Shown: piece after piece, positions 36,811-48,361 of the stretch | How the letters are laid out: every line of letters begins with the position of its first letter | Numbering within the stretch: the first letter of the stretch is position 1 | Assembly (NCBI RefSeq): GCF_004798865.1 | Contig: NW_025336598.1 | Location: 13,083,601-13,147,600, forward strand | DNA length: 64,000 nt | Direction: 5' to 3' | DNA from: Varanus komodoensis | Taxonomy: Eukaryota > Chordata > Lepidosauria > Squamata > Varanidae | Notes under the pieces: model-generated | The model's database searches: none | What the model was told of the DNA's origin: nothing | The model's input: the letters and a program-made list of their open reading frames with translations, nothing else | Program-made: the position numbers and the translations under genes

Positions 36811-37479
36811 GCTGCAGCTGTTGTTACATATGTTGTCACTCTTGCTACATTTGCTGCTATGGCAGCAGTGGCAAAGTGTTCTGCTCCACCTACAATTTGG
36901 GAAAAAACTGGTATGTGAGAACTTGCATTGTGTTTGCTTAAATATCACCTTCTTCTCTTTTCCTCTCAACCCCACATAGCTACAGCAAATTCACCAGTGG
37001 CATAAAAAAACTGGAATGGTTGGTGGGTGGCACTCATGCGCCCTGCCCTTTCTAATGCCTTTTTTGTCATCAAGTCCTTCCTCAAAAACAATCACCACAC
37101 CTCTGAGTTTAATCTGAGACGCTTAGCAGAAGACACATTTCTAAAATAATTAGACAAGGGCATCTTCCGTTACCATTTTAAAACTGAAATCACACTCAGA
37201 ATTACTGTGAAGAATAGCATGCTGAACTCCATGGTGCTTTCTTCTGAGGAAATATTCATAGAAGCATGCCGACCATAAGAAAGACAAGGGTTGGGCTTGG
37301 GGTTAGAAGCCCCAGAAAGAATTTTGGGTAACTCCCAAACTCATATATATTATGAAATTCTGGTTGCAACAAGAAAAATATTGTGTGAGTCTCCTCCACA
37401 TGCCTACTTTTAGTTATTTACCTAAAGATAGTAACTTTGCAATGGAGCATATTGGGAAACAAATGCTGTTTTAATTTTC

Positions 37480-37940
37480 ATTACCCAAGAAAGACGATCA
37501 CACATTTTAGTGGAATAAGTTTTGTGTTTTAATTGGTTTATGAAGACAAGGCATATGCCAGGACACAGTTAAATGATTAACAGATTCTCAGGAATGCCTT
37601 TGGCATTGAATATCTATACATTCATTAGGCTGGACAATTCATCTTCTTGATAAAACTAAAATTAGCAGTAGAGCAGGTTTACTTTTTATGATTAATAAAT
37701 GATAAAAATCTAAATTATCCCATCTGAAATGACTGTTTGCTCCACTATTAATTTCAGATTTATCAGCTTCTATAATCCATGCATCCATGCTATTAAGTTT
37801 AAAAATCAATTTTCACCCAAATATTACTTTAATAAGCTGAGAAACACAAGTATATAATATATATGGAAAATGAAGAAACATCTCAATTAAGAAGCTTACA
37901 TATATTTATTTTAGGGCCATTTCTAAATCAAACTATCAGC
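37480..37940. promoter_or_regulatory. Possible conserved non-coding element (AT-rich)
   Basis: This repeat-free block has dense AT-rich homeodomain-like cores, for example TTTTAATTGGTTTATG near 37530, GATTAATAAATGATAAAA near 37690 and CTATTAATTTCAG near 37745, plus CATGCATCCATGC near 37780. The composition resembles vertebrate developmental enhancers. No alignment is available, so the call is tentative. Confidence 0.3.
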
Positions 37941-39261
37941 AGATAAAGAGTGTGTATGTGTGCATGTGTGTGTCACATACTCTATGAATATGCCTATGTG
38001 ATGAACTCACACTCACACCAGCTTAGTAGCAAAACATCTGGAACAAACAGGCAATTTAACTGGTTTGTCTTTTAGACATCCCTGTTTATATTGGTCAGGT
38101 AAGTATACAGACACCAGCTGATTTTGAAAACAAGTAGCGCTCAGCATGTTCCAGCCTCAGCCCCAAATCCTTGGCCAGGAGCAACCTTCCCCAATTAATG
38201 CCTTCCAGATGTTTTGACCTTCACCTACAGACAGCCCCAGGCAGCGTGAACAATGAACAGAAACGCATCTCTGCATGCAACACTGCTGAATGATCCCTGC
38301 GGAAACTATATTGCTTCTGTTTGCAATACTTGTCTTTAAGTGTGATTACTGTTAGAATTTGAAGGCCTTTTAGAGTTATAAAGCAGGTCATAAATGTTTA
38401 CATAAACAAGCATATTAAGGCTGCAATCCTATATCCATGTTCCTGGAAATAATTCCATTGAACTTAGTAGAATCAGAGTTGGTATGGATATGCACAGAAC
38501 TGTATTATAACTGTCTGAAGTGTTTGTGTCATGTAGATTAGGATCACAAATCTTAGGATAGAGATATTCTTTTGAGAGTATTTGAGGTGGTACGACAGAA
38601 TCTGGGCATTCATTTATACTGACCAGATAGAAACGTTCTAAAGGCTGTGGCATCACTTAAAAACTTCCAACAAAAACGACTAGAAATGACAGGAGAGAAG
38701 TGGTGCAACAAAGCCTTTGGCACACTAGTGTTGGTGCATCGAATATAACAATGCCTTTTGCACACCACTTTTCTATTCCCTTCCAAAGTACCATTGGCAG
38801 CTCCAGGTTCAAACTAGTGTGAAAGTTTTTAAGATTATTCTATCTGCTACTACAGGAAAAAATAGAGATCAAAGCCTAGATCCTAGAAAGATGAGAAGTC
38901 ATCAAAGCAATTTAATAGACTTAGGGGGGTTTTTTTATTACAAATACAAATTTTAAAGAGAAGGTAGGCATATGTTTCTGCTCACTTCCAATATGATAAA
39001 CACTGCTATCTGTGCCTCAGCTTAGCCAAGCTAAATCAGTAAAGTGAAAAAAAAAACGAGTCCTTGTCTTGTAGCACCCCCTTTTTGCAAAATATCCACA
39101 AGAGATGTTTGCCTGGCCATTACTCTTTATAGTAGCTTTCACCACCTAGCAAAGCACTTGCATTTTTAGAAGGCCACCCTGCATATTCATGTAGATTGAC
39201 TGAGGAGGCATTTTATTATTCTAGTTTTGCTTATTTACATGAAACAAAATTAAATGTACAG
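37941..39261. other. Non-coding stretch with an hAT-like relic
   Basis: A TG-rich simple piece lies at about 37950-37975. At about 38168-38215 CAACCTTCCCCAATTAATGC followed by CTTCCAGATGTTTTGAC resembles one arm of the palindromic hAT family. Near 38422-38500 there is a copy of the recurrent squamate motif (GGCTGCAATCCTATATCCAT ... TTCCATTGAACTTAGTAGAA). Confidence 0.5.
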
Positions 39262-39361
39262 GCTGGAAGAACAGGGATGGTTTAACCTGGAATCCTGCAC
39301 TGAGCAGGGGGGCTGGACCCAATGGTCCTCTGGCCCCTTCCAACTCTACTATGATTCTATG
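39262..39361 (+). mobile_element. CR1 LINE 3' tail
   Basis: GCAGGGGGGCTGGACCCAAT, GGTCCTCTGGCCCCTTCCAA, CTCTACTATGATTCTATGA: an almost consensus CR1 3' end with the terminal ATTCTATG unit. Only the last 100 bp are recognisable. Confidence 0.85.
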
Positions 39362-40369
39362 AGGTTTCTAAAGAGGTTTTCTTAGGGCACAATCTGCTCT
39401 GGACATGGGCATGGAGCACAGGGTAGAAGGAACACTAAAGTTGCTTTCCTGCCCCTTTTGGCTGGCAAGCCAAGTAGATAGCTGATTTTGGCTGTCTAGT
39501 TGCAGTACTTCAGATGCTGGGGGAAAGAGGCTAGCATGTTTAAGACCTTGGAGAAGATCATTCTGCACTGATTGTGGGGGAGAACCTTCCAACTTAGAGT
39601 CCCAGCTATGACCTTGGAGCAAGATACTGATGTTAGAACAGGGACTCCAAATAATCCTGTGGCCATTTTGATGCTGCCTTGGCCATAGGATTGCACTGCC
39701 CATGTATTATGGGTAAACTTAGGGTTCAACATCTCACTTTGTGTATGCTCATAGACTTGTGTATGCTTAGAGACTTCTATGTAGAACAAAGAAGCTTACA
39801 AGAAGTGCTAGAGAATCTGTTTTGCTGGAGAGGGAATACCTAGCTCATGACCTCCTGTAACTCACAGATTTTAATTGCTATGGTGGCATGAGTTAAAGAT
39901 ATCCTCTGCTTTAAAAAACAGAATGCAAGTTTTATTAATTGTACTGCTTGTAAGAACCAAACAAAGATGGAGAAAAACAGAGATACATGCCCAGTTGTAA
40001 CTAAACCTATTCCTTGATAAATACTCAGCTACAATATTTTAAATTGTCAGAATTCGTGTTCAGCTACCCCAAGTAAACAAGAGCTGATCACTAAAGGTAA
40101 TTGAGGAACATAATAGCAGCTTTGATGGATTAGGCCTAGTCAAGCTGGCCAAATATCAAGGAGGATGGGACTGCTGCACTTTGATTAGTTGTGTGGGTGC
40201 AACTTAGCATGCAAGCTATTAAAGGTACAGGAGCCTTGTCTACTTCTGCTTCTGACCAACCTGGACCTAGATTAGAGCAGTTTCCTGATCACTCACTGCC
40301 AGTCTGGACTGCTTTTTACCCCAACATACTTTATCCTTCCTTCTACTGAAACTCGTTTCCCATTTACAT
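39362..40369. other. Non-coding stretch
   Basis: I see no recognised gene or repeat. The 97-111 codon minus-strand frames at 39368-39789 overlap each other and have no motif. Confidence 0.45.
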
Positions 40370-40860
40370 TGCATTTCAAAGTGTTCTGGCACTTCATATA
40401 TGTTTCTGAAGCTCCTTAAATCTGCTTTGGCTTTTACCATCCTGCATAACATGGTGTTTTCTGCAGAGTTAGCTCACTCACTGCTCACCCCTACTCACAG
40501 ATCCTCTGTGAGTAAATTAAACAGCATCAAATCCTTGGCATCTCCATCATTTATTCCTAATCACCATTTCTTCTTGATGACTGCTAAGTTTCCACCAGAG
40601 CCTTTGTTGAGAGTCTTAATCACAACCCTTTTTGGAAGTCCAAACAGAGACTATTGGATCACTCACCAAGAATGTTTGAGAGAAAAGGCTTTATCTTTGC
40701 AGAACCATGCTGGGGGATTTTCACAGCAAGGTTTGTTCTATATGTTTAATCAATATAGTTATAATAATACTTTATCTGGGAGAGAAGTTAGATTAACAAA
40801 ACTGTAATTTCTTGACTCCTTCTTGATGGCTTTGTTTAAAGGACAGCTTCACATAAGCCT
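40370..40860 (-). mobile_element. CR1-type LINE fragment, upstream RT region
   Basis: The plus strand runs through a series of phrases familiar from reverse-oriented CR1 copies, among them AGTCTTAATCACAACCC, GGAAGTCCAAACAGAGAC, AGAAAAGGCTTTATCTTTGC, CAGAACCATGCTGG, TTTTCACAGCAAGGTTTGTT and a run near 40785-40815 with GATTAACAAAACTGTAATTT. In RNA sense the last corresponds to the conserved N-Y-R-P-V-S-L-T segment of the reverse transcriptase, here diverged. The 135-codon plus-strand frame over the same bases is antisense and not a gene. The family match is recalled, not aligned. Confidence 0.55.
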
Positions 40861-42549
40861 TATTTTCCTCTATAGTGGTGGGGAAAACCGTGTAAAAATA
40901 ATGTGCACTATTCTATGAAAACTGAATGGCAGTCTAGTTTGCCCTTTTGACATGTGTCTAGAGTTCAAAATCTGATTCATTATGAAAGCTCCGGTCCTCT
41001 TCAGCAGGCTAAGTTGTAAATCAGTATCTTTTTATTTAGACTGTTGAACTCAAATGCTTCTCTCCAAGACAGTGCTTCATCTTATTACCTACCGCATCCT
41101 TGTATTTAACTATAGGGGAAGAAGTCAGTTGGGCATTTTGTGAAATGCCCTCAATGGATTCCTGCTCACTAAAGAATTCTTTTATGACATTAGAATGTGT
41201 CAGTGCAGAACAGGTAGAAGCTGCTTCAAAAGTTATAAAGTGGGGAAAGAAGATACACGAGTGGGTCTTCATGGGTGAGGTGCCCTAGTGCCAAGTCTCA
41301 TGTTTTAGTAGAAAGTGGGGAATGATTAAGAGTCTCATGCTCCCTTCTGGACATGCATCTGCTTCTTATTTACTTTACACTGCAAACACAGTTTTGTGGA
41401 AACAGAATGAGTCTAAATGATACTTGTAGAGGAAGAAAGAAGCATGAGTGAACAATTAAAATAAAATTGGTCCTGAGTGACCCTAACTTTCAACCATATT
41501 CTAACAGAAAAGTTCTATCTAAACAGCTCTGTGCACTGCAGTTCTAGCTAGTTCATAACTACAGTGAATGCTGCTAGCAAGAGTGCCATTTATCAAGGTG
41601 GAAAGGTAACTTAATAGGAGGGATTATCGAAGAGCAAAGATATAGAAAATTAGCATCCTGTGTCTCACAGCATTCCCAAATCCTACTTGAGAGAGTAGAT
41701 TTGAATATTACAAAGAAGCACTATAAATCAAATATAGAGCCACTTATGCAGACCATTGGCAACATCCTCTTTGAAGCGCCCAAAGAAGATGTTTTACGGG
41801 AGACGTGCAGGAGTTGCATGTGTAACTATAGTCCAAAGACAGTCCCAGTGCAAACATCACAAAGAACCAGCACCTGCCAAATGCACAAATTCCTGTGCAT
41901 CTCGTTAGTGGTAATTACTTACAGTGTCCAAACCTATTCTTGGATGGTTTGCTGGGGTGGGCAGGCTGGCTTGAAAATCATTTACATATCCAACCACTCA
42001 CAAATGTACCCCTTATTTACTTTTTTCCTAAGACCACAGTCCTGGGCATGCACAAGGTAGTCAGTTGTAACCATTACCATGTTTGAACATTGTGAGAAAA
42101 GAATGAAAGGAACTTGTGCCAAAATGGAAGACTTTGAGGACTGGGACAATTATGTTTACATGTTAGGGGGTACAAAATGTAATTTGATATTCTAGTCCTA
42201 GTTCAACTGAAACAAACTTGAAAGTGCAGAGCAAGATTTGTGCAGGGGTTTTTTCTTTAGTGCCATACTTTTATCTGTATTGTGGGCATACAGTAGTAGT
42301 CTGCTGCATAGGTAAGCTGAATGGGTAGGCTGGGCTTCAAAGAATTTGGTGGTCATTTAGGGCCCCTCAGACCCAGAACTCTGAACCTGTACCCTGCAGT
42401 CTGGCCCTGTCTGATTTATTGCTTTAAAACGTTAGGAAAATGAAAGGGGAGAAAGGGAAAAGAAAAAGGAATGGAAAACAAGAAACCTCTTGCCAAAACA
42501 AAACACCTATTTGTGCTTACAAAAGAAACAAGCTTTTCTTATTACATTT
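40861..42549. other. Non-coding stretch
   Basis: No gene or known repeat is recognised. A 119-codon plus-strand frame at 41701-42060 has no splice-like borders or domain. Confidence 0.45.
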
Positions 42550-42860
42550 CCTGCCATAGTACAATACTGAACAATCTACATCTTTTATTATCAAATGCCT
42601 CATAATCGTATTAAAGTGAAGAAATCTGTGACACATCCTATAGCAGTAAATTGTTTGACCCTGACCAGGGAACAATTGATGCCATATTGTTCTTCAGGTT
42701 TCATTACATGGATACAGCTCCTAATTAATGCAAACTGCAAAGGGGAATGAAGGCATTGACAGATAGACAAAAATATTGATGTAATACTGCAGTTACTTCC
42801 ATTTTCATAAGGCTTCAGCTAATCAAAGCATTCTCTTCAAGAGACTGGAAGCTCATCATT
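42550..42860. promoter_or_regulatory. Possible conserved enhancer-like element
   Basis: A repeat-free block with a cluster of recognisable transcription-factor-like cores: the inverted pair GAACAAT (42670-42676) and ATTGTTC (42686-42692) with a 9-nt spacer, a SOX-dimer-like layout; CCTAATTAATGCAAACT near 42720, a homeodomain/octamer-like string; and TTGACAGATAGAC near 42757, a MEIS/TGIF-like core. Motif resemblance alone does not prove function. Confidence 0.3.
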
Positions 42861-42863
42861 TGG

Positions 42864-42884
42864 GTTTGTTTGTTTGTTTGTTTG
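42864..42884. repeat. (TTTG)n microsatellite
   Basis: Five TTTG-type units are directly visible beside the enhancer-like block. Confidence 0.9.
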
Positions 42885-44179
42885 AATAATGGAGCTCTGA
42901 TTCTTTGACTAGTTGAAGTAGAATACTAAATGGGAAGTCATCTTGAAGAGAAAAGGCAAAAGGGACTTTAGCTAGTGTTGCTCATGAACCCAGTCCTAAC
43001 AAAGCAAAGGGTGTGACACACATTGAGAAGTTGCTTCTATATTCCCACTTTTAAAGAACAAGCTGAACATCCAAGGTTACAGAAACCGCAACCACATTAA
43101 GCTAACGACCCATGTAATGAGGTGTGCGTGTGTTGGGGGAGGATATTGTAGAAAAGTACCTTAGAGGCAGAATAGATGGTAATTCTATCAAGATTGTTGC
43201 AGACCGGGAAGTTTATAGTATATATTGGGTTGGATCCCGACTACATTAGTTGAACTTGGCTGCCACTGAAATCAATGGTGCAAGTTAATCACGACTAAAG
43301 TCCTATTGACTCTAACTAGGGTGACTCTTACTATATTTAAGTAAGTAAATGCCATTTCATGACATCTTTACTAGTCTCCCTTCATAAATGCAGGAACATT
43401 CACCTAATGTGCTTTGGGGATATCCATTTTTTCATGCACAGACACTGTCTCGTCAAGGCTGCCATATTCCTTATCTTCACAGTAGACCATCATTGCAGAG
43501 GTGGTCTCATGACCATCCATGCATGGAAATGACCACCTCAAGTTCCCTCAAAGTAGTTTACCCTCTTGGATTAGAGACCTTCACTCACTTGGCTTACTGG
43601 GCTATGGGGACCCAGAGAATTAGGGTTCTTCTGGATTACAATTCAGATGTATATTATATAAATATCACTATAAGCGTAACTGTATTGTTGATGCATGTGT
43701 ATATTCAGGGCATCAATTCATGTGCTAGCAACAGTTTGCATGGATCAGCTTGCATTGGAGTAGTGAGGTCTTGGTGGTGACAAAAAAATCTGTCTGCTTT
43801 GGTTTCTACAATTTTTGAACATTTTGAAGCTATCTCATTCAAGCATTTTTGTGAAGGTCTTGCAAAAATGTTCACATGAAAATTAATGTGCATTTTCTAT
43901 ATGCCCTGTATTTCTGCACACTCTTCTCCCTGCATACATTTTGTATGGATTGTCCCCAATACATTAGCAGAAATACTTGAAAAATGCACAGATGATTTGA
44001 TCTGCATGCCTATATATATTTGTGTATTTTTCTTCCAATGCATACATCTTTTTATAGAGGTTTTGATCATGGAATAGTCAGGAATTAGTACTTAGGAAAG
44101 ACTCAGTTTTGCTAATGCAAACTTCAGTTTGAATTTCAGTAAAATATCTAGCTTATGAGCCACTAAGCCTTGGAGCATA
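42885..44179. other. Non-coding stretch
   Basis: At about 43225-43330 there is a motif with CACTGAAATCAATGG and CAAGTTAATCACGACTAA, of the type common in squamate DNA. Otherwise I see nothing that I can name. Confidence 0.45.
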
Positions 44180-44896
44180 TATATTTTTCACTCTATAAGA
44201 TGCACCTGACCATAAGACGCACCTAGTTTTTAGAGGAGGAAAACAAGAAAAAAAATATTCTGAATCAAATGGTTTACTAAACTATTTAATAAACTATAAC
44301 AAAATACAGTAATAACGTATTTCAACCTTGTAAATTGAACAGCAGTCAACAGTGGCATTAAGAACCATCATCACTGTCATTAACAAAAGAGAGACTTTAA
44401 AGTTCGAGTACTCTTCTAGTTTTCGTTGAACCCGTAGAACTCATCATCACTAGAGTCAGAATTTATGAAGCTCTGTTGCTTACAATCACTGACATCACTT
44501 CTTAGTCAGTAGTGGAATTATTGAAGGAATCCACAATCTACACCAGTTTATACAAGAGCTGCTGCAGACAATTCAATAACTAATCTAAAACAGCCAGTAA
44601 TGTCCACGCTGCCCTACTAGTAAATAATAGAAAAACACTTCTGACAAAAAATGAGATATTGTACGGTAAATCAAACACACAGCGGACTAAGTAGCCTTTG
44701 AAGAATAAACTTCTTACACGAAGGTAATGCTGTTCAAATATCCACTGATCCTAAAAAAAAATGTGTCTGATCAACTAACAGATAACTGATCCATGGAAAG
44801 CTTCCTGATAATCACAGGCACATTCCCCATCACTTCCCATGGGCTTCATTAAAAGATGGGTTGCCATTTGAAAACACACACCGACCTGTGATTAAC

Positions 44897-45247
44897 AGCT
44901 CTCACATGCGCTGGAGGAGGGGGGCGGAGCACGGCGCGCCGAGCGCGTGCCGGCCAGGTGGTGCCACGTGGGGCTGGCAGTGTGCCGGCGGTGGTCTTCC
45001 AGGCGGCGGGGCAGCGGCAGTGGCGGCAGGTCTTCCCGGGTGCTGGGGGTGAGCAGTCCATCTCTCCATGCGGCCGGCGGGTTAAAGCCCGCGGCTCCTC
45101 CTCCTCCGCATGCCTCCCCCTGAGCGGCACAGCTCTCACCTGTGCCGGGGGGGCGTGCGGAGCAGGGCGCGCCAAGCACGTGCCGGCCAGGTGGTGCCAC
45201 GTGGTGCAGACGGGCCGGCAGTGCCCTGGGCGTCGGGCACACACACA
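44897..45247. repeat. CpG-rich tandem duplication, period about 233 bp
   Basis: A unit starting AGCTCTCAC at 44897 is repeated from 45131, and the phrase GCCGGCCAGGTGGTGCCACG occurs at 44949 and again at 45182, giving a period of about 233 bp. The first copy is complete and the second stops after about 117 bp. Each copy carries GCGCGCC and the E-box-like CCACGTGG. The block is far richer in G, C and CpG than anything else in the window. The overlapping 117-131 codon frames on both strands are artefacts of the few stop codons in GC-rich DNA. Confidence 0.85.
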
Positions 45248-45248
45248 T

Positions 45249-45317
45249 TCGCTCTATAAGACGCACAGACATTTCCCCTTACTTCTGAGGGGGGGAAAGT
45301 GTGTCTTATAGAGCGAA
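45249..45317. repeat. Hairpin at right end of the TIR element
   Basis: TTCGCTCTATAAGACGCAC at 45249-45267 pairs with GTGTGTCTTATAGAGCGAA at 45299-45317, extended through TTTCCCC against GGGGGAAA. The stem is about 25 bp with few mismatches and the loop is under 20 nt. The right terminus of the element therefore folds by itself. Confidence 0.8.
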
Positions 45318-45916
45318 AAATACGGTGAGTATGACACCTGGTATGTATTTCTTAGCAATCTGTTGGGACCATGGCCTACTAATATATTTTTCACTTATTG
45401 TTCAATTGAGAAGAGAACAATGGGCAGAAGCCAATAAACTACTTAGGCCACTCCCAATTCTCTTATGCCCCACTGCATGCACAACAGCAATTTAGCATTC
45501 CAGACTTGAAACAACTGGCAATGCAAGTTTCTAGAAGAAGACAGGACAGCAGAGCTTCCTTCCAACTGTGTTTCCAGTTGTTTCAGGGCTTCCTGTAGGA
45601 AACACTAAATCTCTCTTGAATATGTGGCAAGTCCCACTTGTGCAACAGAACTGGCAGGATCCACTGTGTGCGGAAAGCATCCTTTTGTATCTTGTCCATG
45701 GAGACTCAAAGTGAAAGGGCACTAAACCACAAACTGTGCCCAGCCTTCTCCCAAATAAGTCCAAAATTTTTATTATTTCAAAGGCATTATGAACTTTATC
45801 ATTCAGCATCTTCCAAAGACTGCTAGTCACCTAATAAAAACAGAACACTGAATTTTTTTTGTTTTATAGTTAGCTTAATTTTGAGGAAATATAACTCCAA
45901 GTAAGGTAAAATAAAG

Positions 45917-46040
45917 TGCCTGATCCTGCCTGAAATTGGAAGCTAAGCAGGGTCCGACCTGGTTGGAATCAGGATTGGTGACTTAAATGTTGTGAACTGC
46001 CCAGAAACTTCAGCTAGAAGCGTAATTAATATTATTAATG
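45917..46040 (+). mobile_element. 5S-rRNA-derived SINE
   Basis: GCCTGATCCTGCCTGAAATT, GGAAGCTAAGCAGGGTCCGA, CCTGGTTGGAATCAGGATTG, GTGAC matches vertebrate 5S rRNA from about residue 28 to 90 (GCCCGATCTCGTCTGATCTC, GGAAGCTAAGCAGGGTCG, GGTTAGTACTTGGATGGGAG). This spans the internal A-box and C-box promoter elements. It is followed by GTGAACTGCCCAGAAACTTC, an expected SINE 3' body, and an AATTAATATTATTAATG tail. The body after the 5S part and the missing 5S 5' end show that it is a 5S-derived SINE, not a 5S gene. Such SINEs are known in lizards. The C box is diverged, so transcription is doubtful. Confidence 0.85.
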
Positions 46041-48249
46041 TAGGAATTACTATCTATGAATCAACCTGCCAGGTAGTTACTAAATGACTCCTAATGAAAT
46101 AAACATGATAGGCATGATCTAACCAGAGTCAAGCTATCCTGTGTTATATCCACTTACCTTGGACCAAGGCCCATGCACTTACTCTCCAGCAGACTTGTAT
46201 AGGTTTTTGCCGGTCAGCACTCCAGTTTAATGGGATTCAATTTTAGTGAGAGGGTTAAGCATGTTCTGAACTTTTAAAAACCAAATTCAGTTCTACTTAA
46301 ATGTACTTAACACAGACTGGATTGTGCATAAAGTTTCTCCATTCATTGCTTTCATTCCTTTAAAATGAAAGTGGCATTCATTTTCTTGAGGGATAGAAAA
46401 AACACTCATCTCAAATCCAAACTTTAGTAGCTTAAAGTTTTTTCTTGGTTTAATTTTTATAATCACGCTGCACGTGAGACAAGAATTTCTTTAGGCCAAA
46501 TGCTTATTAATTTAAGAACAGAAATTTTATAAGCTTTAGGAAAGATTACACAGACCATAGAGCAGGAATTAACAAGTGCATTTACACATTATTTCAGCTG
46601 AATGGTTTCTCTAACTTCTATATTGAAATAATATTGTTGTACAACTGGATAATTTCCAATATATAAACAGTCACATTTTTAATTCTACAAAATGACTACC
46701 TTTTCATGTAACCTAAAAAGCTGCCAGAGACCTGGAAGTCAGTTGATTTTACTTTTTGACCTACAAGAGCTGCAATCCTGTACAAAGACACCTTTCTTAA
46801 ATCCTAAATTCCATTAAGTCAGTGGAATTTAAACAGCCAAGTTATTGTACAGGTTCCTGGCTGAGTTCATTTTCTTTTTGGCCACAGTATGAACCAACAC
46901 TGCAATTTAACCTACAGTTAACAGAAGATTCTTCCACAGATGAAACATTGGAGAAATTTTAAAGAAAAGGCAAGAGTTTCCACGGAACCAGCAATATTTC
47001 TTAGGAAGGAAAACGCAGCACATCCCTAGTTTCAATGTGATATAGGGTTAACAAAGTCCTCTCAAATATATCACAAGGAGTCCTGGCAAAAAAGAAACAT
47101 TTAACAAGAATTGAACAGTTGAAACCTTAGAAATAAATGCTTGGAATATAATTGTGTGTGTACATTCATATCTGGAATGTATAATTAATATTTTAAATTA
47201 CATTCATATGGTCCACCAAAGTCAGTTTGAGGCTACACAGAAATTAAGAAAAAAAAGTCCAGGGTTGTTTTGACCTGTAAGCAGATAAGTAACTGAACCA
47301 TGACCTGGGAAGATAAAAGTCTGAGATCTCAGCATGTCACAAGAAGGAATTGCTGCCCTGACAACACACTGTGATCGGGATGTTTCCTGTTTCTTGGAAC
47401 TGTTTGACCTATATATTTTCATCCTGTTTATGCAAGCAATTTTTGCATTTTGTATCATCTGGAGTTAGATTATCCAATGTGTGGACTTTTAAGAGAAATC
47501 AACCTTTTATGTGTAAAATAGAAAGCAAACCCTGTTTCTTTTTTGGCACATCAACCCTTAACTGTGTTTTAAATGTGCTTTAGTTATACTAGCTTACATT
47601 TTGTTAGTGTTTTAATGTTTAATTATTAAACTTCTACCCTGCCCATGCTCTCTCTTGCATGTCTGAGCTTGTAAAATTGAAAAGGTGGTACAGCAACCCA
47701 TCATGAAAATGGCCCCACAGTGGAGAAAGGGATGCCACTGTACAGTTAAATAAAGTCTAAGAAATATTCTTCACAGTACTTTGGGGTAGAAATATTACAC
47801 ACTGTTTAAAAAATCCAAGATTTGTTAGTGTGACCATTGTTTCACTATCCATCAGGAAGCGTTCCAAAGTCCCATCCCACCATGAAATGCATGTTTACCT
47901 GAGGCCTCTTGAACTTGAATTTAACTGCCAGCAGACCTCTTAAAGGAAGAGGTTGCTGGCAGGTAAGTGATCAACTACTACTATAGAGCAAAATAGCCTG
48001 TTTGCTTAAGGCTACCTAGTGTCCAAGGGCATGGAAGAGGGAAGAATCAAGAGAACATTCATGCTTAAACCAACACTGCCATGCATGTCACAAACTCACC
48101 AAACTTGAAGGGCATTCTTAAGAGGAACTCCTACTTCGCAAAATGGTATTGTACAGTTCATTAGAGGTACATCAAAGCCATAACCTGAACACATTTTAGA
48201 AGTGGTGTAAGACTCACCCTCTTGAATAAGTATTTATATGTGTTTAAGG
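46041..48249. other. Non-coding stretch
   Basis: No gene is recognised. Copies of the recurrent squamate motif lie near 46175-46330 and 46764-46850 (GAGCTGCAATCCTGTACAAA ... CCATTAAGTCAGTGGAATTT). 46450-46700 is an AT-rich repeat-free piece. Near 47605-47660 CTTCTACCCTGCCCATGCTC may be a very short reverse SINE tail. Confidence 0.45.
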
Positions 48250-48361
48250 TAGGGATAAGCAACCTGGTGCCCTCCAGATGTTTTGGATTACAACTCCCAT
48301 AAGCCCCAGTCAGCAGGCGTTATGGTGTTGTATCTGGAGGGCAATAGGTTGCCTAACCCTG
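48250..48361. mobile_element. Palindromic hAT-type MITE
   Basis: A nearly complete copy of the abundant palindromic element. The left arm is TAGGGATAAGCAACCTGGTG with CCCTCCAGATGTTTTGGATT and ACAACTCCCATAAGCCCCAG. The right arm is TATCTGGAGGGCAATAGGTT with GCCTAACCCTG. The ends are imperfect inverted repeats of each other. The 8-bp flanks GTTTAAGG (48242-48249) and GCCTAAGA (48362-48369) agree at 5 of 8 positions, compatible with an old hAT-type target duplication. It is non-coding. Confidence 0.8.

Larger units (their letters stand above)
30571..37479. other. Long non-coding stretch with simple repeats
   Basis: I see no LINE or SINE body and no exon that I would defend. The stretch holds the simple repeats listed separately, plus AT-rich low-complexity near 32960-33000. 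A 148-codon minus-strand frame at 35251-35697 has no recognisable domain. For its length, this is the region with the least recognisable repeat content in the window. Confidence 0.5.
44180..45325. mobile_element. Non-autonomous TIR DNA element with GC-rich tandem core
   Basis: The left end from 44182 reads TATTTTTCACTCTATAAGA and the right end, inverted from 45322, reads TATTTTTCGCTCTATAAGA. They form terminal inverted repeats of about 20 bp with one mismatch in that core. Inside the left end a second partial unit, CCATAAGACGCACC, follows. The left half (to about 44880) is AT-rich and contains no transposase frame that I recognise; the right third (44897-45247) is strongly CpG-rich. Flanking TA-like bases are compatible with a short target duplication, but the exact border is uncertain. 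I recognise this as an abundant vertebrate repeat (its ATAAGACGCACC phrase) but cannot place it in a named superfamily with certainty. Confidence 0.7.

Noticed and set aside
40400-40807. 135-codon plus-strand frame
   Set aside because: It runs antisense over a CR1-like fragment and has no domain.
44849-45311. Long overlapping frames (117-131 codons) on both strands
   Set aside because: They lie in the CpG-rich tandem block, where stop codons are rare; frames on both strands and several phases show a composition effect.
45917-45985. Possible 5S rRNA gene
   Set aside because: The 5S 5' and 3' ends are missing and the sequence runs into a SINE body.
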